Below, one piece after another: positions 1 to 11,048 of a stretch of 64,000 nt of DNA. Location: assembly GCF_016545825.1 (NCBI RefSeq), contig NC_052618.1:49615127-49679126 (forward strand), in the 5' to 3' direction. The position numbers were made by a program, and so were the translations under genes. The stretch's first letter is position 1. The number at the start of each line of letters is the position of its first letter. This stretch comes from Eucalyptus grandis. Taxonomy: Eukaryota > Streptophyta > Magnoliopsida > Myrtales > Myrtaceae. The notes below the pieces were generated by a model. That model saw only the letters and a program-made list of their open reading frames with translations. It searched no databases and was not told the DNA's origin.

Positions 1-2737
1 AGCCCAATTAGTAAACCACTATACTATAGGCTGCCTATACACGCACAGGGCAGAAGACGTACCTTGGCATTAGATCCCACCTGCAAGTCAGTATAATTCA
101 TAATAGGCACCCAAGCAATCATATCACCGATCAAAGCATCGATCGAATCGACCTAGTCGATTACACGCCAACAAGACCACTCACGGTCATTCCCATTCAA
201 TCAATCAATTCACAACATTAGATCAAAACAATGATCAATCGACCTAGTCGATTACATGTCATTCGGACCACCTCTCGGTCACATCAACACCATACCTTAT
301 AATCTCCATTCGGGTACTCAGTCACAGAGCCGGATGAATGCTCTCGGGCGTCTTGTTCGCCAAGGTGACGTACCAATTACCGATCACGATAATCTCCAGT
401 AGTACACTTAGTCACAGAGCCGGATGAATGCTCTCGGGCGTCGTTTTCGCCAAGGTGACATAAGTAACAGACGGTCTACGTGCGTTCTTTAAGGCGCCGT
501 TTTCGCACAGTGATATTCCCCATCACCGAACCACGCCCATCATAGGTCACAAATCACTGGCAGTCTACGTGCGTTCTTTAAGGTGCCGTTTTCACACAGT
601 GATGTCCTTCATCACTGAACCACGCCTGTCACGATTCATAGGTAGTCTACGTGCGTTCTTTAAGGCGCCGTTTTCGCACAGTGATATCCCTAATCACCGA
701 ACCACGCCTACCATAAGTCATAGACAATCTACGTGCGTTCTTTAAGGCGCCGTTTTCGCACAGTGATATTCCCCATCACCAAACCACGCCTGTCTATACT
801 TCGTACTTGATCGATCTCAGCCAATAGATTTCTCAGTTAGCTCTCATTGCTCTCTCCACTTACAGCTCAACAAGGCATTACGATAGCTAACTAGCCATAC
901 TCGGCCATCTACCAATCAATAATTCAATTTTACTCAAATTCAATCAATTTAGGGTAAATCCCTAAAATATCACAATTTATTTAATTTCATACAACGTAGA
1001 GCTCAAATAAATAAACGGATTGTGCCACGACAATCAGCACGAGATTTCAGTCGTTGGCCATCAAAATCTTAATTTCCGAAAAATAAATAAATAATTAATT
1101 AATTTCGAAAATTAATTAATAATTATTAAAAATCCAATTTAGCACAAAATAAAGCCCAATTAAATAAACGGACTTCACCACGGTCCTCAGCATAATATTC
1201 TGGTCATTTACCATCTCAGAGGAATTTTCGGAAAATCAATAATTATTTAATTAAATTCCGAAAATTAATATTTAAATACTAAAAATTCCACTTAGACCCG
1301 AAAAGCCTAATTGGAGCCCACTAAGAGTCGGGAAAAATCCCGAGGCACTTCCAATAATTAGTAGACCACGTCTACTTGTTAATTGCGCAATCAATTTATT
1401 TAAATCGCATCACAATTGACTAATAATTGTTAATTTATTCTAATCTAACAACCTAAACATAATTAATTAAATCTAAATCAACCTTAAGCATAATTAGCCA
1501 ACTAATCCAGGATTACTGAGATTACTCACCAAATCGCGCGCAAATCGGATCAATCCGACGAGGGCGACACGAGGAACAACAAACTCCAAAGCTGGCATCG
1601 GGTTCGGGGCCCGGAAACGGCCCAAAACGAGCCCGAAAGGGGCTGGAAACCCATTTCATGGGTTGCTGGTCGGGGCTGCTCCAGCGGCCAAAACGGCGAG
1701 GGGAGGCCGGCGGAGGATGAGGGGGATGCTAAGGAGGCTAGGTGATGACCGAACGGGGCGGGCGGTGGCCGGAGGCGCTGGACCGAGCTGAGCAGGGACT
1801 GAACAAGGCTATCTCGCGTGGGGGAGGGGCATCTGGGCTTGAGGGGCGGCGGCTGAACGCGCGGCATCGTGCGGTTGGTGTAGACGACGGCCCAGCGGCA
1901 TGCGGCGGCAGCGGCGAGCTGCAGCTTCTGCTCCGGTGTCCTTCCAGATCTGCTGGGACGTTGGGCAGTAGGCCGAGGGGGAGAAAGAGGGCGAGCGGCA
2001 GTGGTTGAGGGATGCAAAGGAGAGACGAAGATGAACAGTGAGCGGTGGACAGCCAGGCGCGAGCGGTGCGCGGATGGCGGAGCGCGAGAGGCTCCTTTCT
2101 TCGTGCCGATTTCTGCTTCTGGTTCGCTGGGTGCCGAGCAAACAGGGAAAGGAGAGAGTGCGAAAGAGAGAGAAGAGGGAGAAGAGAGAGATAACGATTG
2201 ACTGGTCGAAGAAGAGAGAGAGAGAGAGAAGTCAGTGGGGGAAAAAGAAAGCTGTCCGCACGATGGGGAGGGGAAAAGAAAGAAAAATAAAGAAAAAGAA
2301 AGAAAAGAAAGGAAAAGAGAGGGAGAGAGAGAAAAGAAATAAAACAATAGCCTTAATTTTCTTTTCTTTTCTCTTTCCCTTTCTATTTCTTTTCGGGCTT
2401 CAAATTTTTCTTCCGATAATTTCTTTATTGAAATTTCGGACTCGTCAACAAATTGACGAATGATGAGACAAGGTCCTAAAAATGAATTATGACGCGCTTA
2501 AAATTCGATTCCCGAAATCGAGTTCAATTTCGTGGTTAAAAATCGATCGACGTGATTTTAGTCCAATCCAACAAATTGAGTAGCTTTTAGGGATTTTGCT
2601 GAGATACATCCCTTAACGGCTTCACCCAATAAGTTAGTTAACTCGTGAGTGATCAGCTCGAGAAAAAGGACCGTAAACACATTGACGAAATGCCCATTTC
2701 ACTTTATCGAAACGGGGTCAAATTTCAGGATGTCACA
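1..2737. mobile_element. Gypsy-type LTR, copy 1 (runs off the left edge)
   Basis: This stretch is the reverse complement of most of the LTR at 23674-26887. It ends in ggatgtcaca at 2728-2737, where the other copy begins tgtgacatcc, and position 1 is still inside the LTR, so by comparison about 470 bp lie off-window. It interrupts the 5' LTR of the Copia element that starts at 2738. It is either a solo LTR or the end LTR of a longer element extending left. No gag or pol motif is present. A purine-rich block (about 2150-2340) and a GC-rich part (1560-2100) give open frames of low complexity that I do not regard as genes. Sense orientation cannot be decided from the LTR alone. Confidence 0.85.
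290..800. repeat. Tandem array of ~85-bp units inside the Gypsy LTR
   Basis: Four similar units each contain tctacgtgcgttctttaag, at about 474, 563, 644 and 727. Two more diverged units begin near 313 and 398 and share agtcacagagccggatgaat. Spacing is 81-89 bp. The other LTR copy has a homologous but differently evolved array at 25640-26160. Confidence 0.8.
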
Positions 2738-2929
2738 ATCTCTGTTTTTCCTTGATTGATCTTGAACTTTCTCTTTTACTTCTGTATTCCGAGAATGGTG
2801 AAGTCCTGTAAAGAATGAACTCGAAGTTTTGAAGAAGAAATACATATGAGCTAAGGTATTTTTCATTGATTGTTCAAGATCTAAACCTCTTTCATATATA
2901 GATCTTGTTCTATCATCAGTTTCTTCTCA
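2738..2929 (+). repeat. Right end of the Copia-1 5' LTR
   Basis: It matches 7853-8039 of the 3' LTR, beginning at atctctgtttttccttgat and ending ttctca. The remainder was displaced off-window by the Gypsy LTR insertion. The first five bases (atctc) are the expected target duplication of that insertion, which cannot be checked here. Confidence 0.9.
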
Positions 2930-2941
2930 TTGTATCAGAGC
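2930..2941 (+). other. Primer binding site of Copia-1 (tRNA-iMet type)
   Basis: The bases ttgtatcagagc directly follow the LTR end. The usual Copia site is tggtatcagagc, complementary to initiator tRNA-Met, so this copy is nearly canonical. Confidence 0.8.
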
Positions 2942-3077
2942 TCATAGCCTAGGAATAATAGATCTAATATGTTCTTACTGCAAGATAGTATAAAGATCCA
3001 GGTGTTTCTTAGGTAGCATACCTTCAAAGTTTACTGGATTGTTTCTTCGAATCTTCAAAGTCTCTGGACAAATAAGA

Positions 3078-4422
3078 ATGGCAACTAGAGTGCAAAAGTA
3101 TCCTTTCCCTATCCATGTGAATATAGCTAACTTCGTTACCATCAAGTTGAATGAAGAAAACTTTCTGTTATGGCAAGCTCAATTCAAAAGATTTCTGAAA
3201 AGTCAAGATCTGATTGGTTTTATTAATGGTGAAACATTACCTCCAAATCAAATGATATAGACTGTGACAGGAGAAATGATGAATCCTGATCACCTGGATC
3301 GGATAAAAACCGATCAGCTTATATCATCCTGGATAAGTGGTGCAGTATCAGAGAATATTCTAAGTCTGATAATTGGTTTAGAAACCTCACTCGAAGTATG
3401 GCAGGCCCTCATAAATAGGTTTACACAGAAATCTGTTGCAAAGGAGTTTGAGTTAAGAGGAAAACTTCAAGCTTGCAAGAAAAGAAACAGATCACTAAGC
3501 GAATACCTTCGAGAGTTCAAAACCATCTGTGGTCGTTAAATGCAATTGGTAAGCCTGTTGATGATATAACAAGAATGTTTGGCATACTTGAAGGGCTAGG
3601 TTCTGAATATGAAACTTTCAGGACAACCATGTATTGTCTTAACTTGAAAGGTTTGAAACCCGATTACAAACATATTCTGTGAATGAGTATAATATTAACC
3701 TGGCCTATTATGGGCAAAGAAGAACTGGAACAAGTCAGCAGAGAGTCAATCCCATAAATCAAAGAGAAAATTTTCGAGGAGAAGTTAGCTATGGCAGAGG
3801 TCAGTCTTTCATTAGAAGGGAATATGGAAATAATTTTACAGAAGCAGGAATGAATCAACAAACTAAAATGAATAACATGAATTCAACTCAGCAAGGTCAG
3901 GTTAACAAGGATAACTGGTCTAACTATGGACAAGGTTTTAGACCATATTCCAATCCTGCAGATAGGTATCAAAGTGTTAGGTCTTATCCACCACAAAGTT
4001 CAAATGGTGATAGACAAACACATATCACAAAGCCTATAAGTAATGGACCTCTACAATGTCAGATCTGTAAGAAATCAGGTCATACAGCACTCAGATGTTG
4101 GTATAGGTTTGATAACTCGTACCAGGCAGATGAAATACTAACTACATTGGCAGCAGTTCACATTGAAGAACCCTATGGTTCAGAATGGTATCCAGATACA
4201 GGGGCTACATCACACATTACCTCAGAACCTGGTATGATTCGAAACTACAGTACATATACTGGTAATGACACTGTCATGATAGGAGATGGATCTCATTTGT
4301 CAATCTCGTGCATTGGTAATGGAATATTGAATATAGAAAATAGCAAATTACCTTTGAATGATGTATTAATAGTCCCTGAAATAAAAAAAGAATCTTCTAT
4401 CTGTATCAAAACTAACAGATGA
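3078..4422 (+). pseudogene. Copia-1 gag and protease (broken)
   Basis: Translation from the ATG at 3078 gives MATRVQKYPF and then LNEENFLLWQAQFKRFL, the typical start of a Copia capsid (UBN2/Retrotran_gag family). A TAG at 3258-3260 stops it. The reading frame then shifts near 3535 and again near 3680. The third segment carries a CCHC zinc knuckle (CQICKKSGHTALRC, about 4057-4098), which binds RNA in this family, and the aspartic protease signature DTGATSH (about 4195-4215). The segment ends at 4420-4422 and integrase continues in another frame. In an intact element this would be one polyprotein; here it cannot be made in one piece. Confidence 0.85.
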
Positions 4423-5750
4423 TTATCCCTGCTCTTTTATTTTTGATAAACATGGGGTATATATGAAGAACAATCACAATCATACAACAGTGAAGCTTGG
4501 AAGGAAAGTCAAGGGGCTATACCAGGTGGAACCTAAAGTTGTAGAAGTCTTCTTCTTCACACAGACTCAACAGGAAGTAGGAGAAGATATATGGCATCAA
4601 AGACTTGCTCACACCAATCTTAAAACAGTGAAGATCCTACAGAAACAACATCTCATTCAGTTTAGTTCTAAAGCTCATAATATATGTAGCAGCTGTCAAG
4701 TTGCTAAAAGCTCAGCCATATCTTTTCATTTCTCAGACCATATCTCTAATGTTCCATTAGAAAGAATACATTGTGATGTATGGGGACCTTCACCAATTCA
4801 ATCTGTTCAGAAATTCTCCTACTATGTCATTTTTGTGGATGATTTTTCTCGATATAGCTGGATATATCCAATGAGACAAAAGTCAGAAGTCTATGAGATA
4901 TTCATTATGTTTCAAAGATTTATAGAAAATCAGCTTAACCACAAGATCAAAATCTTCCAGAGTGATAGAGGAGGTGAATTCACTAGTAATAAATTCCAAA
5001 TTCATCTACAAAAGTGTGGAATTAAGCATAATATTTCTTGTCCTCACACACCAGAGCAAAATCGTGTCTCGGAGAGAAAACATTGACATGTGATTGAATT
5101 GGGTCTAGCAATGATGTATCATGCTAAAGTACCAATGAAATACTGGGTAGATGCATTCAAAACAGCAGTTTATGTTATCAATCTTCTTCCCACAACAAAA
5201 CTACATATGCATTCACCCCATTATAAGCTCTATAATAAGACACCAGACTATTCTTATCTTCGAGTTTTTGGATCAGCCTGTTATCCATGTCTCAGGCACT
5301 ACACAAAGCATAAATTTGATCTAAGATCTCTTACATGTATCTTTCTTGTATATAGTGAGAAGCATAAAGGGTACAGATGTCTCTTGCCTACAAATGGAAG
5401 AGTCTACATCAGCAGACATGTCATATTTGATGAGAAAGTCTTTCCCTTTACTCATACACTAAATACTGAATATCAGCAGGGATCTGACTTATACAAACAG
5501 TGGATAAAAGGAGTACTATCTTCTATTTCTAGCTCTACTAAGCAGGCTCAATCACAAGACAATATATCGAGGGGATATTTGCAACATACCAAATTCACTC
5601 AAACAACTCCAGAAATGCAGGACAATGAGCTCAGTACAGGTAATCCTGCAGGTCAATCACAAATACAGATGGTACCTGATACTAAGATGCAGAGTGATGT
5701 CAATAATGTCTCTGGTGGTATTGAATCGCATCAGTCATCTCCAAGCATAG
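4423..5750 (+). pseudogene. Copia-1 integrase region (broken)
   Basis: The GAG-pre-integrase/HHCC zinc region is visible as WHQRLAHTN with CSSCQVAKS (about 4590-4705). The DDE catalytic core follows: DVWGP near 4768, FVDDFSRYSW near 4835, QSDRGGEF near 4960 and PEQN near 5050. An in-frame TGA at 5084-5086 cuts the core just after that last block; the frame continues unchanged to 6376. The C-terminal part (about 5500-5850) is Gln/Ser/Thr-rich linker, usual between integrase and reverse transcriptase in Copia. Known role of the family: insertion of cDNA into the host genome. Confidence 0.85.
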
Positions 5751-5899
5751 AGGAACTAATACCTACAAATCAAGAGCCTGTCTCAATAGCAAATACTAAT
5801 ACAAGACAAATACAAATCAGTTCTGAAACTGAAAATATACAAGGTACTTCTTCAACTCATCCTATGCAAACCAGACTTCGATCTGGAATTGTTAAAGCA

Positions 5900-7487
5900 A
5901 ATCCTAAATATGCATGTCTAGTTGAATATCATATTCCTATTGAACCAAAATCAGTAAAGTCTGCCTTAGCAGACCGAGGATGGTATCAAGCAATGAAAGA
6001 AGAAATGGATGCCTTATGTCAGAATCAAACCTGGGAATTAGTTCCTAGAGATGATCACATGAATGTAATCGGGTGCAAATGGGTGTTCAAGGCAAAACTC
6101 GCACCTAATGGGAGCTTGGATAGACTCAAAGCTAGGCTTGTAGCTAAAGGCTTCCATCAAGAAGAAGGTCTTGATTTCACAGAAACCTTCAGCCTTGTAG
6201 TGAAGCATGCAACAATTCGAATAATCCTATCAGTAGCTATGATGAAACAATGGAAAATTTATCAATTAGATGTCAAAAATGCCTTCTTACATGGAACCTT
6301 AAGTGAAACAGTGTATATGGAGCAGCCTCCAGGATCTAAAGAATCACAAAAGCCTCACCATGTTTGTCTCCTTTGAAGATCACTTTATGGACTTCGACAA
6401 GCTCCTCAAGCCTGGTTTGATAGGTTTAGCAGCTTCCTGCTCGAATATGGATTTTTCTGCAGCTCTACTGATCCTTCCCTATTCATCCTGCATACTGAAA
6501 CAACAACTATTCTCTTATTACTGTATGTAGATGATATCATTCTCACTGGAAGCTCTCCTCAAATAATTTCTAGTCTTATTACTTCTCTGAGTATTCATTT
6601 TCATATGAAGGATCTAGGTTCCTTGCACTATTTCCTTGGCATTGAAGCTACACGAACCTCGGATTACCTATTCCTGTGTCAAACCAAATATGCTCTAGAC
6701 CTCCTCACCCGAGCTCATATGCTAGACTCCAAACCAATTTCAACTCCTCTTTCATTAAAACCACGTGTTTTAATCAATGATTCTATACCTTTGAACAATC
6801 CTACTGAGTACAGAAGCCTAGTTGGAGGTCTGCAATACCTCACATTAACCAGACTGACATTGCTTATGCCACAAATGTACTTTGCCAAAGAATGCAGCAA
6901 CCCACAATTGCAGACTTCAACAGATTAAAAAGGGCCTTGCGATATATAAAGGGTACTATAAAGCTTGGCTTATTTCTTCACTCTCACAGTACCATGCATC
7001 TCTATGGTTACTCAGATGCAGATTGGGCAGGGTGTGCAGAAACCAGAAGATCAACAACTGGTTTTTGTATATATATTGGATCCAATCTTATATCCTGGGC
7101 AGCAAAGAAACAGCCCACAGTGAGCAGATCCTCCACTGAAGCTGAATACCGTGCTCTTGCATCAGCCACTGCCGATCTTACTTGGGTCAGTTTTGTATTA
7201 CGTGATATAGGTTGTTCTCTTACTCCTCCTATTCATTTGTACTGTGATAATAAGTCAGCAATCTCTCTCACTCTGAATCCTACCTTACACGCTCGAACCA
7301 AACATATTGAATTAGATTTTCACTTCGTTCGAGAAAAAGTATCATCAGGATCATTGCATGTCAGATACATTCCAAGTTCTTACCAATTAGCTAATGTTCT
7401 CACAAAACCACTGACAAGAAGAGCACATTCTTATATACGAACCAAATTGGGAATTTGTACTCTATCCATTCCCAATTTGAGGGGGGA
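5900..7487 (+). pseudogene. Copia-1 reverse transcriptase and RNase H (broken)
   Basis: Reverse transcriptase motifs occur in order: WVFKAKLAPNGS and KARLVAKGF (about 6080-6155), QLDVKNAFLHG with a catalytic Asp (about 6262-6295), LYGLRQAPQAW (about 6383-6415) and the active-site box YVDD (about 6524-6535). A TGA at 6374-6376 lies between the second and third blocks, and the frame shifts near 6850-6890. RNase H follows: GYSDADWAGC (about 7003-7032) and STEAEYRALAS (about 7130-7165). All catalytic boxes are present, so loss of function comes from stops and shifts rather than lost motifs. The last frame runs on through the polypurine tract into the LTR until 7635. Confidence 0.88.
7479..7487 (+). 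other. Polypurine tract of Copia-1
   Basis: The purine run gaggggggа-type stretch ends directly before TGTTAGAGG, the start of the 3' LTR. This is the normal plus-strand primer site. Confidence 0.85.
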
Positions 7488-8039
7488 TGTTAGAGGAATT
7501 AAACAGATATTAAAAGAACAGTTGAACACAGAAGTCGGTGATAGTAGAAAAGCCAAACTTAATGAAGTGACTGAGGCAAAGGAGGCTGGAACAGAGGAAG
7601 TTGGAGCAGAGGAAGATCGTGAGCTGGCGATCTAGTTGAATTGATGAGCTGGCGATCCGTGACATCAAAACCTAAAACACAGAAGTTGATCAAGCAAATT
7701 AAAGGAGCTGCACAGCCAGAAGAAATGCACGTGTGTTTCTATATTGGTTATTCTGTTGTAACAATTCTGTAACAGAAAAAGTTGAACTAGTGTTGAGTAT
7801 AAAAGGATAAGAAAATGAGAGAAGAGTGTGCAAAGTTTTACCTTCTTCTTCAATCTCTGTTTTTCCTTGATTCATCTTGAGCTTTCTCTCCTACTTCTGT
7901 ATTCCGAGAATGGTGAAGTCTTATAAAGAACGAACTCGAAGTTCTGAAGAAGAAATACATTTGATCTGAGGTATTTTTCATTGATTGTTCAAGATCTAAA
8001 CCTCTTTCATATATAGATCTTGTTCTATCTTCGGTTTCA
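7488..8039 (+). repeat. Copia-1 3' LTR (552 bp)
   Basis: It begins TGTTAGAGGAATT after the polypurine tract and ends ggtttca, a TG...CA pair. Its last 187 bp match the 5' LTR remnant at 2738-2929. A promoter-like ataaaagga lies near 7800. Confidence 0.9.
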
Positions 8040-8175
8040 TTGATTGAGCTGGGGATGGCACTAATGATGCTCCTGCTCCACAAGGTTGACACCATTTTTC
8101 TGAGGGTTCCTTTAATAATGTCCTAATAATGTTATCACCTTTTCTATTAATTCATGACTTCTGTCATTCTAGCGT

Positions 8176-8362
8176 TTATTCAGCAGATATAGCAGACAGA
8201 TGCCTTGAAATCCTTCTATAGAACTGGTTCATAGTCTTGAAGTCCCTGGATGCCTCATGGTATCTTTCTGTGCTAAGATGAATTGCAATGTGTTGGTAAA
8301 TTTGGTTGTAGTCTTCAAGTTGCTTCATGTCTGGAAGTTGTCTTGTTCTTATATTTACTACA
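8176..8362 (-). other. Unrecognised possible coding fragment inside an ATPase intron
   Basis: On the minus strand, after a possible splice acceptor (ttaccttgtag near 8364), about 60 residues read without interruption to a stop at 8176. They are charged and helix-like, with RTRQLPDMKQLEDYNQIYQ and ending SRHLSAISAE. The composition looks like real protein rather than random AT-rich DNA, and the strand is opposite to the ATPase relic. I cannot assign a family. It may be the last exon of a captured gene fragment, or chance. Confidence 0.25.
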
Positions 8363-9223
8363 AGGTAAATAGATTGCAAGGTGTTAAAAAAATGTGGGAT
8401 CTTAGTTTGCCATGTTTTTAGAAAAAATTTCATCGTCATGAATGGCTCTCAAGTGTTCATTTTTTTGGTTTGCTTATACCCATGCACTTCTGTTGTGCCT
8501 TGACTTTGAACTCTTTTCAACCAATAATTTTGTTGCTTGGATATCTCTTTTATCTTGGAGTTCAGGCAGATATTGGCCTTGCAATGGTATTCAAGGGATA
8601 GAAGTTGCAAAAGAGTTTTCAGACATTATAATGGTTAGTCTGCCTGAATTTCTAAAGCGGAATTCAGCATCCTCATGACAGAGTTTATTGTTTGATTGAA
8701 CTTTTCTGGAAAGAGGTGTCAACTAATGGCATTGAGTTATAGTGGAGCTTCAGTACATTAGTTACTTGGAGAGTTCTCTCTCTGGAAAGTTGTCTACTTA
8801 TTTTACTAGATGGTACTGTGCATATTTACTTGACTCAGATACATAGTCCAGATTCCTCAAACAAGTACTTCACAATACTAAAACTTCACCTGCAAGTTTG
8901 GAAAATATTCAGATTTGGAAAACATCAATAAAATTGGGCGGTGGCAAATCTTTTCTTACTTGCTGATTAGTTGATTATTTGATTTCACATTGTCAACTTA
9001 ATTGTGGGTTATGATTTTGAATCTGGGTGCTTTTGTTTGATTAATCCTTAGAAAGTGTAATGATGGTTGACAGACCTCAATTTATTTGGTGAGGAAGATT
9101 TGTATATGCAAATATTCCCAAATTTATCTAGTGTCAGCTTACGGTTAATGTTGCAGCTCGTATCTTTAACGTTGTTGCTGCTTTTTCCTTAGGTGATGTT
9201 CCACTAGATGCAGTGCAGGTACT

Positions 9224-9240
9224 CTGTCTCTCTCTCTCTG

Positions 9241-9276
<36 letters not shown>

Positions 9277-9318
9277 TCTCGCACGCACGCGCGGGGGTGT
9301 GCGTGCGCGCACATGTGG
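9224..9318. repeat. (CT)n/(CTGT)n microsatellite followed by an alternating purine-pyrimidine tract
   Basis: A pure pyrimidine run of tctctctctg type (about 9224-9280) is followed by gcacgcacgcgcg and gtgtgcgtgcgcgcac (to 9312). It lies in an intron of the ATPase relic. Confidence 0.85.
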
Positions 9319-10010
9319 GCGCCCCTACCCATTATTGCTTCTCTTTGCTCACTCTAGTTCTCAACTTTTCTCTTTGCTTGCAGCTTCTATGGGCTTATCT
9401 TATCATTTCCGACACCCATGGCTACCGAGCCTCCAACTGACCACCTTATGCATAGGCCTCCAGTTGGTAGGAGGAAAGAGTTCCCGGATGGTATTGTTGG
9501 GTGCAAAATATGAGAAGAATTTTGGTCACAAGCTTGGAGATCTTGTTTCTTTCTTGTCAACTCAAATCCTCGGTTTCTTTAGATGTGTATTGGGATCTTT
9601 TCACTTGCTGGAACCTGTCGTTTATCCTTACTCTTCAAGTACGCACTGACTGGGTGATTTTCTCAATTGCAGAGAACCTCTTATCACAAATATCATGGGG
9701 AGGAATTTATTGATACAGGTCACTTTATACGAAAGGGTTTTTGCAGGCTTCTTGCTCCTAACGGTGGAGTTTTGGGTCTTTAGCCTGCCTATCAAATGAG
9801 TGTCCTGCTCGTTCTCAATTTCCGTGGTATAAGCTTTTACTGAAATTGGAGTATGGTAGGAACGGTCATGCTCACAAAGTGAAGGATACCCTCATCTGTC
9901 TTTTGCCAAGTAAGTTTGGTTCCTTAGTCAAAGAAGACCAAAAGATTAGTGGTTCTGGGCTGCTATTGTTGAGATTACTTATGCGTTTGCTGACGGAATT
10001 GAATAGGTCG

Positions 10011-10149
10011 GATCTCTAGTAAGAACATTTGGCAATGGAATCGTTTCACCGGCTGAGAAGACTGAATGAAACGCGAACCGTATTTCAACGTCGAATCTTT
10101 TTACTAGGGCAAGGAAACAAATTGACACTTGTCCTCCAAAGAGAACGCC
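10011..10149. other. Spacer, nothing recognised
   Basis: Between the last ATPase block and the GC-rich LTR fragment I see no coding or repeat signal. Confidence 0.4.
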
Positions 10150-11048
10150 TCCTTAGGCAGTGTGCCATCTAGCACACTCGTCCGTCGACCCACGGCCGCA
10201 CCTGCTTTCAACCGCTGAAGCTCCGGTAGGCCCCGGCCCTGTTCTTGTACCCTGTTTTGGCCGCGCCGCGCCGGAGCTCGCGGTTATCCAGCTCACGCGA
10301 GCTCCAGCCCCAACCTTCCTTTGTTTGCTGGGCGCATCTTGGATTGTCTGTTGAGGGTTCCGGCTCGGGTTTTAGCCTCAGTTGAGCGGAGGATCTCTCT
10401 GTTCCATGGTGCATTCCACCCGCTCGACGAAACACCTGAACTAGAGATCTAGCTTTCGCGTATTTGTTTTAGGCCGGCGTTGATTTGTCCGGGCATCGTC
10501 TTGTCCATTCGAGGCGTCCTGGCCACGCAGGGCTTCTGGGCGTCGGCCTGTCTGGTCGGTTCGACGCATGCGCTCCGTCCCCTCTGCCATCTTCGAACAG
10601 AGCAAAGGAGGAAGGGGCCCGTTTCGGTTATCCCACGAGATCACCCCACGGCCGCACCCTCAGCCGCCATCTCGATGTGCCGGGACATATCTTGGCTGGC
10701 CGCCCAGACCTTGGAGCCCTGGCACGCCCTCAGCTGAGCCGAGACGAGCGGCGACGCTCGGCGCCGTCATGTTTGTCCAGGCGAAGCAGACGCGGCCAAG
10801 GAGGGCCCAGTCGGGTCGGCACACGAATCTGGTTGACCCACTTGGCCTCAGTTCTGGGCTAGGATTTGTTTGGTCTCGGGCTGGGCTATATTTTATTAAT
10901 TGTGTTTCTTTGCAGGTGGGCATGTTGGGCATCTTCGCCGAAGCCCAGTTCAGCCGAAGACCTGGGCTACGCAGCCAGGTTGACCTCGACCGGGTCGGAC
11001 GTGGGGTCTGAGCGGGATCCGTCTTACATTATATAATATAATGTTATA
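10150..11048 (+). repeat. Fragment of a Tat/Ogre-like LTR, inverted relative to the other copies
   Basis: A GC-rich block whose segments match, in reverse complement, the LTR at 45070-47306. The shared parts include cggagctcgcgg, ctcacgcgagctcc, gctcgacgaaac and gatctagctttcg (10270-10460 against 46390-46640). Its right end, with gggtcggac, gggatcc and then attatataatataatg, mirrors the reverse complement of 60075-60150. Open frames here are GC-rich by-products. Neither LTR end can be located, so it is probably truncated; the MITE at 11049 begins in its AT-rich part. Confidence 0.5.

Larger units (their letters stand above)
2738..8039 (+). mobile_element. Ty1/Copia LTR retrotransposon (Copia-1), RE1-like, defective
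   Basis: The element reads 5' LTR remnant (2738-2929), primer binding site, gag, protease, integrase, reverse transcriptase and RNase H in Copia order, polypurine tract, and a complete 3' LTR (7488-8039). The gag start and the pol motifs resemble the RE1/Retrofit group (inference from motif style). The left part of its 5' LTR lies beyond the Gypsy LTR at 1-2737. The shared 190 bp of the two LTRs differ at about a dozen sites plus a 5-nt gap, roughly 7%, so the insertion is old. Three in-frame stops and several frameshifts make it non-autonomous. It sits immediately upstream of the GDGTNDAP motif of a Ca2+-ATPase relic; the predicted right target-duplication copy is 8040-8044 (ttgat). Confidence 0.92.
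8051..10010 (+). pseudogene. Relic of a P2B-type Ca2+-ATPase (ACA8/9/10-like), C-terminal exons
   Basis: Several exon-sized blocks translate, with small frame repairs, to consecutive parts of plant autoinhibited Ca2+-ATPases. They are GDGTNDAPA (8051-8077, phosphatase hinge loop), ADIGLAM then IEVAKE..SDII (8566-8633), a block with GR.VYANI and LTVNVAA then GDVPLDAVQ (about 9080-9219), LLWAY with ATEPPTDHLMHRPPVGR (9384-9466), EPLITNIM.RNLLIQ (9673-9718), YQMSVLLVLNFRGIS with HAHKVKDTLI (about 9785-9905), and AIVEITYAFADG (about 9960-10005). AG/GT splice borders fit most blocks. Frameshifts (near 8077 and 8590) and stops (9110s, 9840) show it is dead. Family role: calcium export across the plasma membrane. 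The N-terminal half is absent, cut off by Copia-1 directly upstream. Confidence 0.85.

Noticed and set aside
1550..2463. Several overlapping open frames of 60-265 codons on both strands
   Set aside because: They fall in the GC-rich and purine-rich part of the Gypsy LTR, are of low complexity (Ser/Leu/Phe or Lys/Glu/Arg), and are not kept in the other LTR copy.
10160..11011. Long overlapping frames on both strands in GC-rich DNA
   Set aside because: The interval resembles a fragment of the Tat/Ogre-like LTR. The frames have no domain and reflect lack of AT-rich stops.
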